Shown here: piece after piece, positions 1 through 8,309 of the stretch
Layout of the letters: each line of letters begins with the position of its first letter
Numbering within the stretch: the stretch's first letter is position 1
Assembly: GCF_003591035.1 (NCBI RefSeq)
Contig: NZ_QYUO01000001.1
Location: forward strand, 310,001-374,000
DNA: 64,000 bases
Origin: Noviherbaspirillum saxi
GTDB lineage: Bacteria > Pseudomonadota > Gammaproteobacteria > Burkholderiales > Burkholderiaceae_D
Reading direction: 5' to 3'
The notes under the pieces: model-generated
Databases searched by the model: none
Seen by the model: only the letters and a program-made list of their open reading frames with translations
What the model was told of the DNA's origin: nothing
Translations under genes and position numbers: made by a program

Positions 1-20
1 TCGTTTTCAAGGAGGCAAGC

Positions 21-380
21 ATGCGCAAGAAATCACCGCTGATTGGACAGGAAGGTTATACGCCCAACCATTTGCTCGACACGCTGATGGAAATGCTGGA
101 AACCAAAAGCGACGCGGCACTGGCGCGGGTTTTGGCTGTACCGCCATCGACCATCAGCAAGGTAAGGCACAAGCAGGTAGCGATCAATTCCGATCTGCTG
201 CTCGCTGCACATGAATTGACAGAGATGAGTATTCGCGAGTTGCGCGACCTGATGGGCGATACCAAGTCCAAGTACTGGCTAGGTGGTATGGATGGTGCGA
301 TTAAGCCCCGAAAAACACCGGCACTGCCGCGTTTTCGTGAAGTCATGCACCGCGATGCGGCGCAGGCGACGCATATGTAA
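21..380 (+). CDS. Small helix-turn-helix DNA-binding protein (putative)
   Basis: Encodes 119 residues with a strong ribosome binding site (AAGGAGG) six bases before the ATG. Residues about 15-75 are helical and read like a small XRE-type helix-turn-helix: an 'AALARVLAVPPSTISKVRHKQ' type stretch (alanine-rich helix, short turn, recognition helix) is preceded by a leucine-rich helix and followed by another. The C-terminal third is basic and proline-rich. It is probably a small DNA-binding regulator; no ligand or target can be inferred. It stands alone: a 165-bp repeat starts 76 bases after its stop, and the next gene is on the other strand. The family assignment rests only on the pattern. Confidence 0.72.
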   Translation: MRKKSPLIGQEGYTPNHLLDTLMEMLETKSDAALARVLAVPPSTISKVRHKQVAINSDLLLAAHELTEMSIRELRDLMGDTKSKYWLGGMDGAIKPRKTPALPRFREVMHRDAAQATHM

Positions 381-455
381 TACCCAGGGAATTGATGTCA
401 ACCTGATGTGGAGCCAGCCTACGCTGCCGACCAGGCAGGTTGGCCGGCATAGGCG

Positions 456-620
456 CTAAGGAATGTGTACGGAATAAGTTACCGATTTGGACGCGTCCGA
501 CGGGATGCGCGGCAAGGCGCGAGAAGGAGTCATAGCGAGCTATGGCGACGCCGAGCAACGCTGCAGCGCGCCCGTCAGACGTGAACCAAATCGGGAAATT
601 ATTTCGTGCACGTTCCTAAG
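456..620 (+). repeat. 165-bp MITE-like element, copy 1
   Basis: Same length and nearly the same sequence as the reverse complement of 25006-25170. The ends form imperfect inverted repeats of about 35 bp: the left end starts CTAAGGAATGTGTACGG and the right end, read inward on the other strand, starts CTTAGGAACGTGCACG. The centre is a smaller palindrome (CATAGCGAGCTATGG). It has no transposase and no convincing coding capacity; any ORF through it is an artefact of its GC-rich core. Two copies of equal length with inverted termini argue for a non-autonomous mobile element. Confidence 0.85.
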
Positions 621-729
621 ACCGATTGCGCGGTCCGGCTTTCGACGCGTGATCAAGGCAAGTGTGCCAATCCGACGCTATGCGGCGAGGAGCCGCTTGC
701 GACTCCCCTTGTTTCCTGGTTTCTTTGCG

Positions 730-918
730 CTACAAATCGCCGCCATCCTTTGCAATCACATCCTGATCGACGTGCTTGCTGCCTGTGTTTGCGCCATTCT
801 GATTTGCCCGGCGGTCCGCCGAATTGCGTGGAACCGAACGCCGCTCGGCCATGCGACGTTCCCTGAATTTGTTCAGGTCATAACTCGCTTGTTCAAATGG
901 GGTTTCGGGTCGCGTCAT
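730..918 (-). CDS. Small charged hypothetical protein
   Basis: A 62-residue reading frame whose ATG (916-918) follows a good ribosome binding site (GGAG nine bases upstream on the minus strand). The protein is hydrophilic, with an arginine-rich centre (RERRMAERRSVPR, then DRR) and an acidic, glycine-rich tail. There is no signal peptide, membrane segment or recognisable domain. Short Arg-rich proteins of this kind are common in Burkholderiales, but I cannot name a family. It lies between the repeat at 456-620 and the repair-gene relic at 1203. It could be a chance ORF; the start context is the main support. Confidence 0.42.
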   Translation of the reverse strand: MTRPETPFEQASYDLNKFRERRMAERRSVPRNSADRRANQNGANTGSKHVDQDVIAKDGGDL

Positions 919-1202
919 TTTAGTCTCCACCATAAAGCCCAAAACGGGCATGACTTCAGTCTAAAAGATTGTCTCTGGGCAACTTTGATGCAAAGCAAAC
1001 CCGGACGATTCCCGCAGAAAGTGCAACAGTGCGCCTCTCGCTTCCGATCTGTGTGCCGAGGCGGTCGCCGGCACCTTGCCTTTGCATGCCGCCACTGATG
1101 TTCCCTCGATACAGATACCGCGATGCCTGCTGGCCATGCTCTAAAGTGCCGCCGATTGCTGGCCTTTTCTGTCAAGGTGTTGTAACACTGGAGCGTGAAA
1201 AG

Positions 1203-1577
1203 CACAAGATTCATGCATCCCTGCGCTTGCGGGAACGGCCGGCGGCAGAGGATGATCCAAGATTCGTTGCCTGGTTCAAAGCCGAGCATTTTTCCTCTCG
1301 CATGGGCCCGCGCAGCTGGCTGATCGCCACACCGAAGGGATCGGCCATGTGGGATCGCCGCCGCCTGCATGTTGATGCGCCCGTTGCGCTTGCGATTTGC
1401 CGCAGTACCTTCAATCCTGCCCGCCTCAATACCGGGGCAATGGAGTTGCATATGCCGGTGCGTTACCGGAAGAATCTGCCCGAAAGAAAACTGATTCCCG
1501 AACCGGCAAGCCGTAGCGCTTGCCGACATGATGAATGTGTTGCAGACCGCGCAGCGTCCGGTGGCCGAAGGCGCTGA
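1203..1577 (+). pseudogene. Relic of a DUF4130 / UdgX-type DNA repair protein
   Basis: The plus-strand frame here reads like a shrunken DUF4130 domain, found N-terminally in UdgX-like uracil-DNA glycosylase-superfamily proteins and in TIGR03915 proteins. Recognisable blocks in order are LRLRERP, DPRFVAWFKAEH, SRMGPRSWLIATPKGSAMWD, the diagnostic FNPARLNTGAMELHMPVRY and KNLPERKLIP. Stretches the family normally has are missing (for example between AWFKAEH and SRMG), there is no proper start, and no glycosylase domain follows. The similarity was recognised from memory, not by a search. It ends 9 bases before the exonuclease gene, so a deletion probably removed most of a former neighbour. Confidence 0.55.
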
Positions 1578-1586
1578 ACCATCACC

Positions 1587-2987
1587 ATGAGCGGCCGAAA
1601 ATTTCCCCGCCTTGCCTTCGTCGATCTGGAAACGACAGGTGGCACCGCTACCGAAGACCGGATCACCGAGGTCGGCATCATCGAAGTCGATGAAACGGGC
1701 GTGCGTGAATGGAGCAGCCTGGTCAATCCCGGCGTGCGAATTCCCGAATTCATCCAGTCGCTGACCGGCATTTCCAATGCGATGGTGCAGGATGCCCCGC
1801 CGTTCGCCGAGATCGCCGATGAAGTCGCGGCGCGGCTTGCCGACAGGGTATTTATCGCGCATAACGCGCGCTTCGACTATGGCTTTCTGAAGAGCGAGTT
1901 CCGGCGCACCGGCCACGCGTTCCAGCCGCCGGTATTGTGCACGGTGCGGTTGTCGCGCAAGCTGTTTCCCGGCTTCGCACGCCATAATCTGGACACGCTG
2001 GCCGAACGGCATCGCCTGCATGTCACCGAACGCCACCGTGCGCTGGGCGATGCGCAACTGATCTGGCAGTTTTGGCAGCGCATTCATGAAGAACATCCGA
2101 TGGAAACCATCGATGAAGTGGTCGGAAAACTGATCAGCCGGCCTGGCTTGCCGTCGCGGCTTGATGTGCTTCAGATCGAAAGCATGCCATTCACGCATGG
2201 CGTCTATCTGTTCTACGGCGAAAATGACTTGCCGCTGTATATCGGCAAGGCGAATAACCTGCGGCGACGCGTGCTCTCGCATTTCAGCGGCAATCCTATG
2301 TCAGCCCGGGAACAACAGTTGAGCCAGCAGGTGCAGCGCGTCGAGTGGATCGAAACTTCCGGCGAACTGGGCGCACTGTTGCAGGAAGTCGCACTGGTTA
2401 AGCAGTGGAAGCCTGCTTATCATCACAAGCTGCGGGACAACGACGAAGTCTGTTCCTGGCGGCTGGCGATGCGCAGGGGCAGGCTGCAACCCATGCTGAT
2501 CACGACTGACGATCTGTTCTTCGGTATTGATCCGGATCTGTTCGGCCTGTACGGCGATGCAGGTAAGGCTAACGAAGCCATGCGCGCGATCGCCGATGCG
2601 CATGGCTTGTGCCACGTGCTGCTTGGCCTTGAAAAAAGCCGAGGGAACAAGGCTTGTTTCGCCAGCCAGGTCGGCAAGTGCTACGGGGCATGCGTGGGCA
2701 AGGAAACCCTGGAAGCGCACAACGAACGGGTGCTGGCAGCCTTGAATCATCTCCGGATACAGGCATGGCCATTCAGCGGCGCGGTAGGTATACGCGAGAA
2801 AGATACTTTTCACGTAGTCGACTGCTGGTCCTATCTCGGCGCGGCACGTACTGGGGAAGAAATTGAATTGCTGCTGCAAAAAGGCCGGCATCGCTTCGAC
2901 CGCGATGTATATCAGATTGCGCGCAAATGGCTGACGAAGCCCGACGTACAGATTGTCGATTTGCACCAACTGAAAGTTAATTTTTGA
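1587..2987 (+). CDS. DEDDh 3'-5' exonuclease fused to a UvrC-type GIY-YIG nuclease domain
   Basis: A 466-residue fusion. Residues about 8-170 are a DnaQ/epsilon-like exonuclease with Exo I (FVDLETTGG, Asp13/Glu15), Exo II (FIAHNARFDYGFL) and Exo III (HRALGDA), the DEDDh arrangement. From about residue 205 a GIY-YIG endonuclease domain follows (GVYLFYG, then LYIGKANNLRRRV), resembling the UvrC N-terminal half and E. coli Cho. The C-terminal part carries a cysteine motif (KCYGACVGKE) also typical of Cho/UvrC-like proteins. This 'epsilon-like plus Cho-like' protein is annotated in many beta- and gammaproteobacteria as DNA polymerase III epsilon-like or excinuclease Cho. The role is probably incision and trimming in DNA repair; exact substrates are inferred. 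Confidence 0.9.
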   Translation: MSGRKFPRLAFVDLETTGGTATEDRITEVGIIEVDETGVREWSSLVNPGVRIPEFIQSLTGISNAMVQDAPPFAEIADEVAARLADRVFIAHNARFDYGFLKSEFRRTGHAFQPPVLCTVRLSRKLFPGFARHNLDTLAERHRLHVTERHRALGDAQLIWQFWQRIHEEHPMETIDEVVGKLISRPGLPSRLDVLQIESMPFTHGVYLFYGENDLPLYIGKANNLRRRVLSHFSGNPMSAREQQLSQQVQRVEWIETSGELGALLQEVALVKQWKPAYHHKLRDNDEVCSWRLAMRRGRLQPMLITTDDLFFGIDPDLFGLYGDAGKANEAMRAIADAHGLCHVLLGLEKSRGNKACFASQVGKCYGACVGKETLEAHNERVLAALNHLRIQAWPFSGAVGIREKDTFHVVDCWSYLGAARTGEEIELLLQKGRHRFDRDVYQIARKWLTKPDVQIVDLHQLKVNF

Positions 2988-3044
2988 AGTTGCTTACAAG
3001 CCATTGATCCACGATAATGCCGGATCGTTTGTGACGGGCCGGCC

Positions 3045-4682
3045 ATGCCACAATCTTCCCCGAATTCGATCGAAGACCGCCTTTACGTGCTGCAGAAGCG
3101 CTGGGACGTGTACGTCGCCGACGGACGTTTCGAGCAATTCATCGAGTTCGCGGTCGCGGTCAACAGCCTTGCCGAATACTTCAACCGGTTACGGCTGCCA
3201 GGCCTCGTACGCCTGTGCGAAGGCTTGGAAAATGCCGCCCTTTTCAAGCTTGGCGATAATTCCAGCCATCCAATTGCGCCGCAGGACGTCTTCTCGCTGC
3301 AGCGGCAGATCGAAACGCTCGCTGCCGCAGTCGTCTCATCCAAATCGTCCGGTGTCGCCAGACGTACTCCTGAATCCACCACTCCGGCTTCCGACATCGA
3401 CTGGATCAAGCCGCGCTCGGTCTGGATGGTGGTCGGGCCGGAAAAGCGCGACATGGCCGATGCGCTGACGCGTCAGTTGCAATTCTTTGGATTCAAGGTA
3501 TGCGAGCATGGCTGGGACGAGGAGGAATATGTCGAAGACAAGCCGCTTGCCGTGCTTTTCATTCCTGCCCAGGAAAATGCCAGTTCGGAAGAGATTGCAC
3601 GCATTGCAGCGATTCGCGCCGAATGCCCGGCCAGCCAGCTGATTTACCTCGGCGTCGAATCGGCGATCGAACCGATCGTCGCGCTCATGCGCGCCGGCAT
3701 CGATGTCACGATCCCGGCGGAAGACCAACCGGCCATGGTGCTCAACTGCATCCTCGACCTGGTGCAGACCAAGGAACAGGAGCAATACCGCGTGCTGGTG
3801 GTGGAAGATTCGCGCGTCGCGGTCGCGCTGATCCAGCGCACACTTGCCCAGCATGGCATCGACACGCACGCGATCAATGATCCCGGCAAGCTATTGGATG
3901 CGCTGGAATCCTACAAGCCCGATCTGGTGCTGATGGATATGTACATGCCGCGTTTCAACGGCGTGGAAGCGACCCGTGTGCTGCGCCAGATGGCGGCGTA
4001 CAGCAGCCTGCCCATCGTCTATCTGTCCGGCGAATCCGAAGTCGGCATGCAGGTCGAAGCGTTGCGGCTCGGCGGCGACCAGTTCCTGATGAAGCCGTTC
4101 AACCCCGTGCTGCTGGCTGCAGTCGTCAAGACGCGAATCGAGCGTTTTCGTGAAGTCAGGCGTTCGACCCGGCTTGATGGCTTGACCGGCCTGTTCAACC
4201 ATACGGCGGCAAAGTCGCGCCTGAAGGCATTGGTCAATGAAATCGATGACAGTGCGGCAACCGAATCCGAAGCGCTGCGGGGCAACGAACTCACCGTCGC
4301 GATGATCGACATCGATCATTTCAAGGCCATCAACGATACTTACGGGCATCCGGTCGGAGACCAAGTGATCCGCGGACTGGCCTGGCTGTTAAAGGGAAGA
4401 TTGCGCTCCATCGACCTGATCGGCCGTTATGGCGGCGAAGAATTTCTTATCGCCTTGCCCGGCGTCGGTCCGGACAAGGCAATTGCGGTAATCGATCGGA
4501 TCCGGCGCGACTTTTCCGGTCTGCCGCATGCCCAACCCGATGGCGCCTTGTACGCGACGTTCAGCGCGGGCATCGCGTCCTATCCTGCAATGTCTGCGGC
4601 TGCCGCCCTGACCGAAGCGGCGGATGGCGCGCTGTTGCAGGCAAAACGCCTTGGACGCAATCGCGTCGAGTATGGCGGCTGA
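3045..4682 (+). CDS. Response regulator with GGDEF diguanylate cyclase output
   Basis: A cytosolic 545-residue regulator. Residues 1-110 are a helical N-terminal domain, about 120-245 look like a degenerate receiver fold (VWMVVGPEKRD) without a clear phosphoacceptor, and about 248-370 are a true receiver with acidic pocket (VVEDS) and phosphoacceptor Asp298 in VLMDMYMP. Residues about 385-545 are a GGDEF domain with active-site GGEEF at 463-467 and an RSID inhibitory site five residues before it. It should make cyclic di-GMP when phosphorylated and be product-inhibited. No histidine kinase is adjacent, so the input is unknown. It stands alone, 57 bases after the nuclease gene. Confidence 0.92.
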   Translation: MPQSSPNSIEDRLYVLQKRWDVYVADGRFEQFIEFAVAVNSLAEYFNRLRLPGLVRLCEGLENAALFKLGDNSSHPIAPQDVFSLQRQIETLAAAVVSSKSSGVARRTPESTTPASDIDWIKPRSVWMVVGPEKRDMADALTRQLQFFGFKVCEHGWDEEEYVEDKPLAVLFIPAQENASSEEIARIAAIRAECPASQLIYLGVESAIEPIVALMRAGIDVTIPAEDQPAMVLNCILDLVQTKEQEQYRVLVVEDSRVAVALIQRTLAQHGIDTHAINDPGKLLDALESYKPDLVLMDMYMPRFNGVEATRVLRQMAAYSSLPIVYLSGESEVGMQVEALRLGGDQFLMKPFNPVLLAAVVKTRIERFREVRRSTRLDGLTGLFNHTAAKSRLKALVNEIDDSAATESEALRGNELTVAMIDIDHFKAINDTYGHPVGDQVIRGLAWLLKGRLRSIDLIGRYGGEEFLIALPGVGPDKAIAVIDRIRRDFSGLPHAQPDGALYATFSAGIASYPAMSAAAALTEAADGALLQAKRLGRNRVEYGG

Positions 4683-4807
4683 GCAATATTCGGCATTGTC
4701 GACACTTCCATGTTCCATTTTTTTCGAATCAATCATCTTGAGAACTTCGCTTTTTCATAAGTGGCGACTTGTCTACGATGGGGGCTCCTTTTCCACCGGA
4801 GATATTG

Positions 4808-5146
4808 ATGAAACCTACTATCGTTGCTAAAGGCGTCAAGTTGCCGCAAGTTCTGCGCGATTACGTAGTGCGGCGACTCCAATTTGCACTGAGTCATGCG
4901 CGAGAAGCCATCGGCGCCGTGGTGGTGCGCATCTCCGATCAGAATGGCCCCAAAGGCGGTGTCGACAAGCAATGCCGGATTCAGATCACGGTGCCTGGCA
5001 TGCCAAGCATCATAGTGAGCAGCAAGGCTGGGCGCATTGCCGAGGCAATCGATCTTTGCGCACACCGCGCGGCCCTTGCGATTGATCGCTTGCGTTCACG
5101 CACGCGGAGTATCGAACACGCCCGCTTCCCGGCGCTGGATTCCTGA
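4808..5146 (+). CDS. HPF/RaiA-like ribosome hibernation or sigma-54 modulation protein
   Basis: Encodes 112 residues, close to the short HPF/YfiA class. The ATG at 4808 is preceded by CCGGAG, better than the upstream in-frame start at 4769. The pattern of an N-terminal strand, a long helix (LRDYVVRRLQFALSHAREAI), then strands and a second amphipathic helix (IAEAIDLCAHRAALAIDRLRSR) matches the S30AE fold that binds the ribosome decoding centre. In this group 'HPF/RaiA family' proteins occur outside the rpoN operon as well; this copy stands alone between the cyclase and htpX. The ribosome-binding role is inferred from the fold pattern only. Confidence 0.68.
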   Translation: MKPTIVAKGVKLPQVLRDYVVRRLQFALSHAREAIGAVVVRISDQNGPKGGVDKQCRIQITVPGMPSIIVSSKAGRIAEAIDLCAHRAALAIDRLRSRTRSIEHARFPALDS

Positions 5147-5197
5147 TGCGGCTGTTCATTTCCCTTTTTTCCGTTAATCCTTTACTCACATAAGATC

Positions 5198-6070
5198 ATG
5201 AAAAGAGTCATCCTGTTTATCGGTACCAACCTGGCCATCATGCTGGTGCTCGGCATCAGCGCCAGCTTGCTTGGAGTTAACAAATACCTGACCTCCAATG
5301 GCCTTAACCTGGGAACATTGTTGCTGTTTTCCGGATTGATGGGCTTTGGCGGCGCCTTTATTTCCTTGTTCTTGTCGAAGCCGATGGCCAAATGGACAAC
5401 CGGTGCTCGGGTGATCGAGTCGCCATCCAATTCGACCGAACTATGGCTGGTCGACACGATCGCCGGCCAAGCGCGGCGCGCGGGCATCGCGATGCCGGAA
5501 GTGGCGATTTATGGCGGCGAAGCCAATGCCTTTGCAACCGGAGCGACAAAGAACAGTTCGTTGGTGGCCGTTTCGACCGGCTTGCTGGAATCGATGACGC
5601 GCGAAGAAGTCGAGGCCGTCCTCGCGCACGAAGTCGCCCATATCGCCAATGGCGACATGGTGACGCTGACCCTGATCCAGGGCGTGGTCAATACCTTCGT
5701 TACTTTCCTTGCCCGTGTCGTCGGTTATCTGGTCGACCAGGTAATTCGCAGGAATGAAGAAAGCACCGGCCCAGGCATTGGCTATACGGTGACCGTGATC
5801 GTGTGCGACATCGTGTTCGGCATCCTGGCCAGCATCATCGTCATGTATTTCTCGCGTCAGCGTGAATTCCGTGCCGACCGTAGCGCGGCACAACTGCTTG
5901 GCTCGCCGCGTCCGATGATTGCCGCATTACAGCGACTTGGCGGCCTGTCGCACGGCGAATTGCCGAAAAACATGGCGGCATCCGGTATTGCTGGCGGCGC
6001 CGGCATCATGGCCTTGTTCTCCAGCCACCCGCCGATCGAGGACCGCATCAGCGCATTGCACCGCGCTTAA
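5198..6070 (+). CDS. htpX: Membrane zinc metalloprotease HtpX
   Basis: 290 residues, the usual length for HtpX, an inner-membrane M48 protease that degrades misfolded membrane proteins together with FtsH. Two N-terminal membrane segments (about 4-24 and 40-60) precede the cytosolic catalytic domain with the zinc motif HEVAH (144-148). Two more hydrophobic segments follow, then the third zinc-ligand region (EFRADRSAA). The C-terminus ([13 protein letters not shown]) is highly typical. It is transcribed alone, with no neighbouring Cpx-type regulator. Confidence 0.97.
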   Translation: MKRVILFIGTNLAIMLVLGISASLLGVNKYLTSNGLNLGTLLLFSGLMGFGGAFISLFLSKPMAKWTTGARVIESPSNSTELWLVDTIAGQARRAGIAMPEVAIYGGEANAFATGATKNSSLVAVSTGLLESMTREEVEAVLAHEVAHIANGDMVTLTLIQGVVNTFVTFLARVVGYLVDQVIRRNEESTGPGIGYTVTVIVCDIVFGILASIIVMYFSRQREFRADRSAAQLLGSPRPMIAALQRLGGLSHGELPKNMAASGIAGGAGIMALFSSHPPIEDRISALHRA

Positions 6071-6289
6071 ATTGCAACCCCGGCGGCACGCGAACCAGCG
6101 TCGCCGCCGTCGCACCCTCTTCCCATCGCTGCTTGCATCTGGCTGAAAACGCCATGAGGTAAGCAGCGAATTCCTCCTCTTCGCAGAACGCGGTGCCTAA
6201 GGGCGTTCAAGCGTTTGCCTGCAACCCAGCAGCGAACCCTACAACACAACATTCGCTCACACCCGAATACAGTACGTCCATTTCTGTTA

Positions 6290-6315
6290 GAATTTTCAGT
6301 AATTCCTGAAAATTC
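6290..6315. promoter_or_regulatory. Perfect palindrome, candidate GbsR/MarR-type operator
   Basis: GAATTTTCAG and CTGAAAATTC are perfect 10-bp inverted arms separated by six bases (TAATTC). The site ends 12 bases before the ATG of the GbsR/MarR-family regulator, where a winged-helix autoregulator would be expected to bind. The AT-rich arms stand out in this sequence. There is no T-run, so it is not a terminator. Autoregulation is inferred. Confidence 0.6.
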
Positions 6316-6327
6316 AAAACGGAAACT

Positions 6328-6912
6328 ATGAACCTCACTCCGCTAGTCCAGACGTTTGTTCTTCATTTCGGCGAAATGGGGAGCCGCTGGGGTATCAATC
6401 GCACCGTCGGTCAGATCTATGCGCTGCTCTACGTATCCGCGAATCCGCTGAATGCCGATGAAATCGCCGATGCACTCGGTTTTTCGCGCTCCAACGTCAG
6501 CATGGGTTTGAAGGAACTCGAGTCCTGGCGGCTGGTGCGGCTGCAGCATTTGCCGAATGACCGCCGCGAATATTTTTCCACTCCCGACGATGTGTGGGCC
6601 ATCTTTCGCACCCTCGCCGAGGAACGCCGCAAGCGTGAAGTCGATCCCACCCTGTCCATGCTGCGCAATGCATTGATCCAGCCGCCGGGCAGTGAAGAAG
6701 AGCGATTCGCGCAGCAGCGGCTGAAAGACATGCATGACCTGATCGAACTGGTCACGCAGTGGTTCGGCGACATCCAGCAACTCGATACCAAGACCTTGGT
6801 GCAACTGATGAAACTCGGATCGAAGGCGCAAAAATTACTTGAAATGAAAAACAAGCTGACCCTGGTGGGCAAATCTGCCAAGGCAGCCAAAGGTCCGTCG
6901 CAGGACGGCTGA
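6328..6912 (+). CDS. GbsR/MarR-family transcriptional regulator of the bd oxidase operon
   Basis: 194 residues with a winged helix at about 25-90: the recognition region GFSRSNVSMGLKELESWRLV and wing LPNDRREYF are typical of the GbsR/CudC branch of MarR. The C-terminal half is helical, probably for dimerisation, and ends in a Lys/Ala-rich tail. It lies 23 bases before the cydA-like gene on the same strand, and a perfect palindrome lies just upstream of its own start. It most likely controls the oxidase operon and itself. The signal is unknown. Confidence 0.9.
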   Translation: MNLTPLVQTFVLHFGEMGSRWGINRTVGQIYALLYVSANPLNADEIADALGFSRSNVSMGLKELESWRLVRLQHLPNDRREYFSTPDDVWAIFRTLAEERRKREVDPTLSMLRNALIQPPGSEEERFAQQRLKDMHDLIELVTQWFGDIQQLDTKTLVQLMKLGSKAQKLLEMKNKLTLVGKSAKAAKGPSQDG

Positions 6913-6935
6913 TCGATATCTACACGGAGTGCATC

Positions 6936-8300
6936 ATGACAGATCCATTCATGCTTGCCCGGATTCAGTTTGCAAGCAACATTACCTTCCATATATTGTT
7001 CCCGACAATTTCGATTGCTCTGGGCTGGGTGCTGTTGTTCTTCAAGCTGCGCTATAACAAGACCGCCGATCGCAAATGGTCGGAGGCCTACCAGTTCTGG
7101 GTCAAGATTTTTGCACTGACATTCGCACTCGGCGTGGTGTCGGGCATTACCATGAGTTTCCAGTTCGGCACGAACTGGCCCGGGTTCATGCAAACGGTGG
7201 GCAACATTGCCGGCCCCTTGCTCGCCTATGAAGTGTTGACCGCCTTCTTTCTCGAAGCAACCTTTCTCGGCATCATGCTGTTCGGCGCGCAACGGGTATC
7301 GAACCGGGTGCACACGCTGGCAACCCTGCTGGTCGCCGGCGGCACAACGCTGTCCGCGTTTTGGATCATCGCGCTGAACTCCTGGATGCATACACCGGCC
7401 GGCTTCAAAATGATCGATGGCAAAGCACATGCAAGTGATTGGCTGGCGATCATTTTCAATCCATCGATGCCATATCGGCTCACGCATATGCTGATCGCAT
7501 CCGGGCTGACGGTCGCATTTCTGGTGGCCGGCATCTCGGCCTATCGCTGGCTGCGCAAGGATCGCACGCCAGCGGTAATCGCCGCATTAAAGACAGGGGT
7601 CACGGTCGCGGCCCTGCTTATCCCGATACAAATTCTGGTTGGTGACCTGCATGGCCTCAACACGCTTAAGCACCAACCCGCAAAGATCGCTGCGATCGAA
7701 GGCATCTGGAAAACTGAACGAGGCGCGCCGCTCCTGTTGTTCGCCTTGCCCAACGAAAGCGAACTCGCCAATCGCTATGCGATCGGCATTCCGCAACTCG
7801 CCAGCTTCGTGTTGACGCACGACTGGAAAGGCGAATTGAAAGGTCTTGATAGCTTTGGCGACAAGCGTCCACCGGTGGCACCATTGTTCTGGGGTTTTCG
7901 CATCATGGTGGGTATCGGCCTGCTGATGCTCGCCGTGTCCTGGATGAGCGCATGGCAGTTGAGGCGACGCGGCGACCTGGCGCCATGGTTGGCGCGCGCA
8001 CTGGTCGTCATGAGTTTTTCCGGATGGGTGGCAACGGTCGCCGGCTGGTATGTCACCGAAATCGGTCGACAGCCTTATCTGGTGTATGGGGTATTGACGA
8101 CCGCCGACGCGGCATCGACCGTGCCGGCAGCCATGATTGCCAGCACACTGGCGATGTACCTTGTGCTGTACGCGGTTCTGATCGCGGCCTACATCGCGGT
8201 TCTGTTCCATCTGGCGCGCAAGGCGGGCGACCGCAAGGACGATGCGAAATATCCAGCGCCGTCAGTGCCGGTTCCGCCATCGCAACTGATTCAATATTGA
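6936..8300 (+). CDS. cydA: Cytochrome bd-type (cyanide-insensitive) ubiquinol oxidase subunit I
   Basis: 454 residues, nine predicted membrane helices. It oxidises ubiquinol and reduces oxygen to water in the inner membrane. The expected haem-ligand regions are present: His in helix 1 (ARIQFASNITFHILF), His in LTHMLIASG, and Met in FWGFRIMVGIG. The motif GWYVTEIGRQPYLVYG is characteristic; the usual Trp after GRQP is Tyr here. The Q-loop is short, as in the CIO/CioA class, so cioA would be an equally fair name. An RBS (GGAG) precedes the ATG. It sits between the regulator and cydB. Confidence 0.96.
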   Translation: MTDPFMLARIQFASNITFHILFPTISIALGWVLLFFKLRYNKTADRKWSEAYQFWVKIFALTFALGVVSGITMSFQFGTNWPGFMQTVGNIAGPLLAYEVLTAFFLEATFLGIMLFGAQRVSNRVHTLATLLVAGGTTLSAFWIIALNSWMHTPAGFKMIDGKAHASDWLAIIFNPSMPYRLTHMLIASGLTVAFLVAGISAYRWLRKDRTPAVIAALKTGVTVAALLIPIQILVGDLHGLNTLKHQPAKIAAIEGIWKTERGAPLLLFALPNESELANRYAIGIPQLASFVLTHDWKGELKGLDSFGDKRPPVAPLFWGFRIMVGIGLLMLAVSWMSAWQLRRRGDLAPWLARALVVMSFSGWVATVAGWYVTEIGRQPYLVYGVLTTADAASTVPAAMIASTLAMYLVLYAVLIAAYIAVLFHLARKAGDRKDDAKYPAPSVPVPPSQLIQY

Positions 8301-8309
8301 GGAGCGCAC

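Noticed and set aside
487..1098. A 203-codon plus-strand frame across the 165-bp repeat
   Set aside because: It starts inside the repeat, has no ribosome binding site and a composition unlike neighbouring genes; the corresponding frame also opens in the second copy, as expected for a repeat artefact.
1129..1200. A MerR-type operator around GTGTTGTAACAC near 1180
   Set aside because: The palindrome is short, no MerR gene or metal transporter is adjacent, and the flanking gene is a relic.
915..2282. A 455-codon minus-strand frame
   Set aside because: It is antisense to the exonuclease-GIY-YIG gene, whose motifs are unambiguous; it shows no recognisable domain.
3045..5146. The HPF-like gene as part of an rpoN-hpf-ptsN operon
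   Set aside because: No rpoN, lptB or ptsN genes are adjacent; the neighbours are a diguanylate cyclase and htpX.
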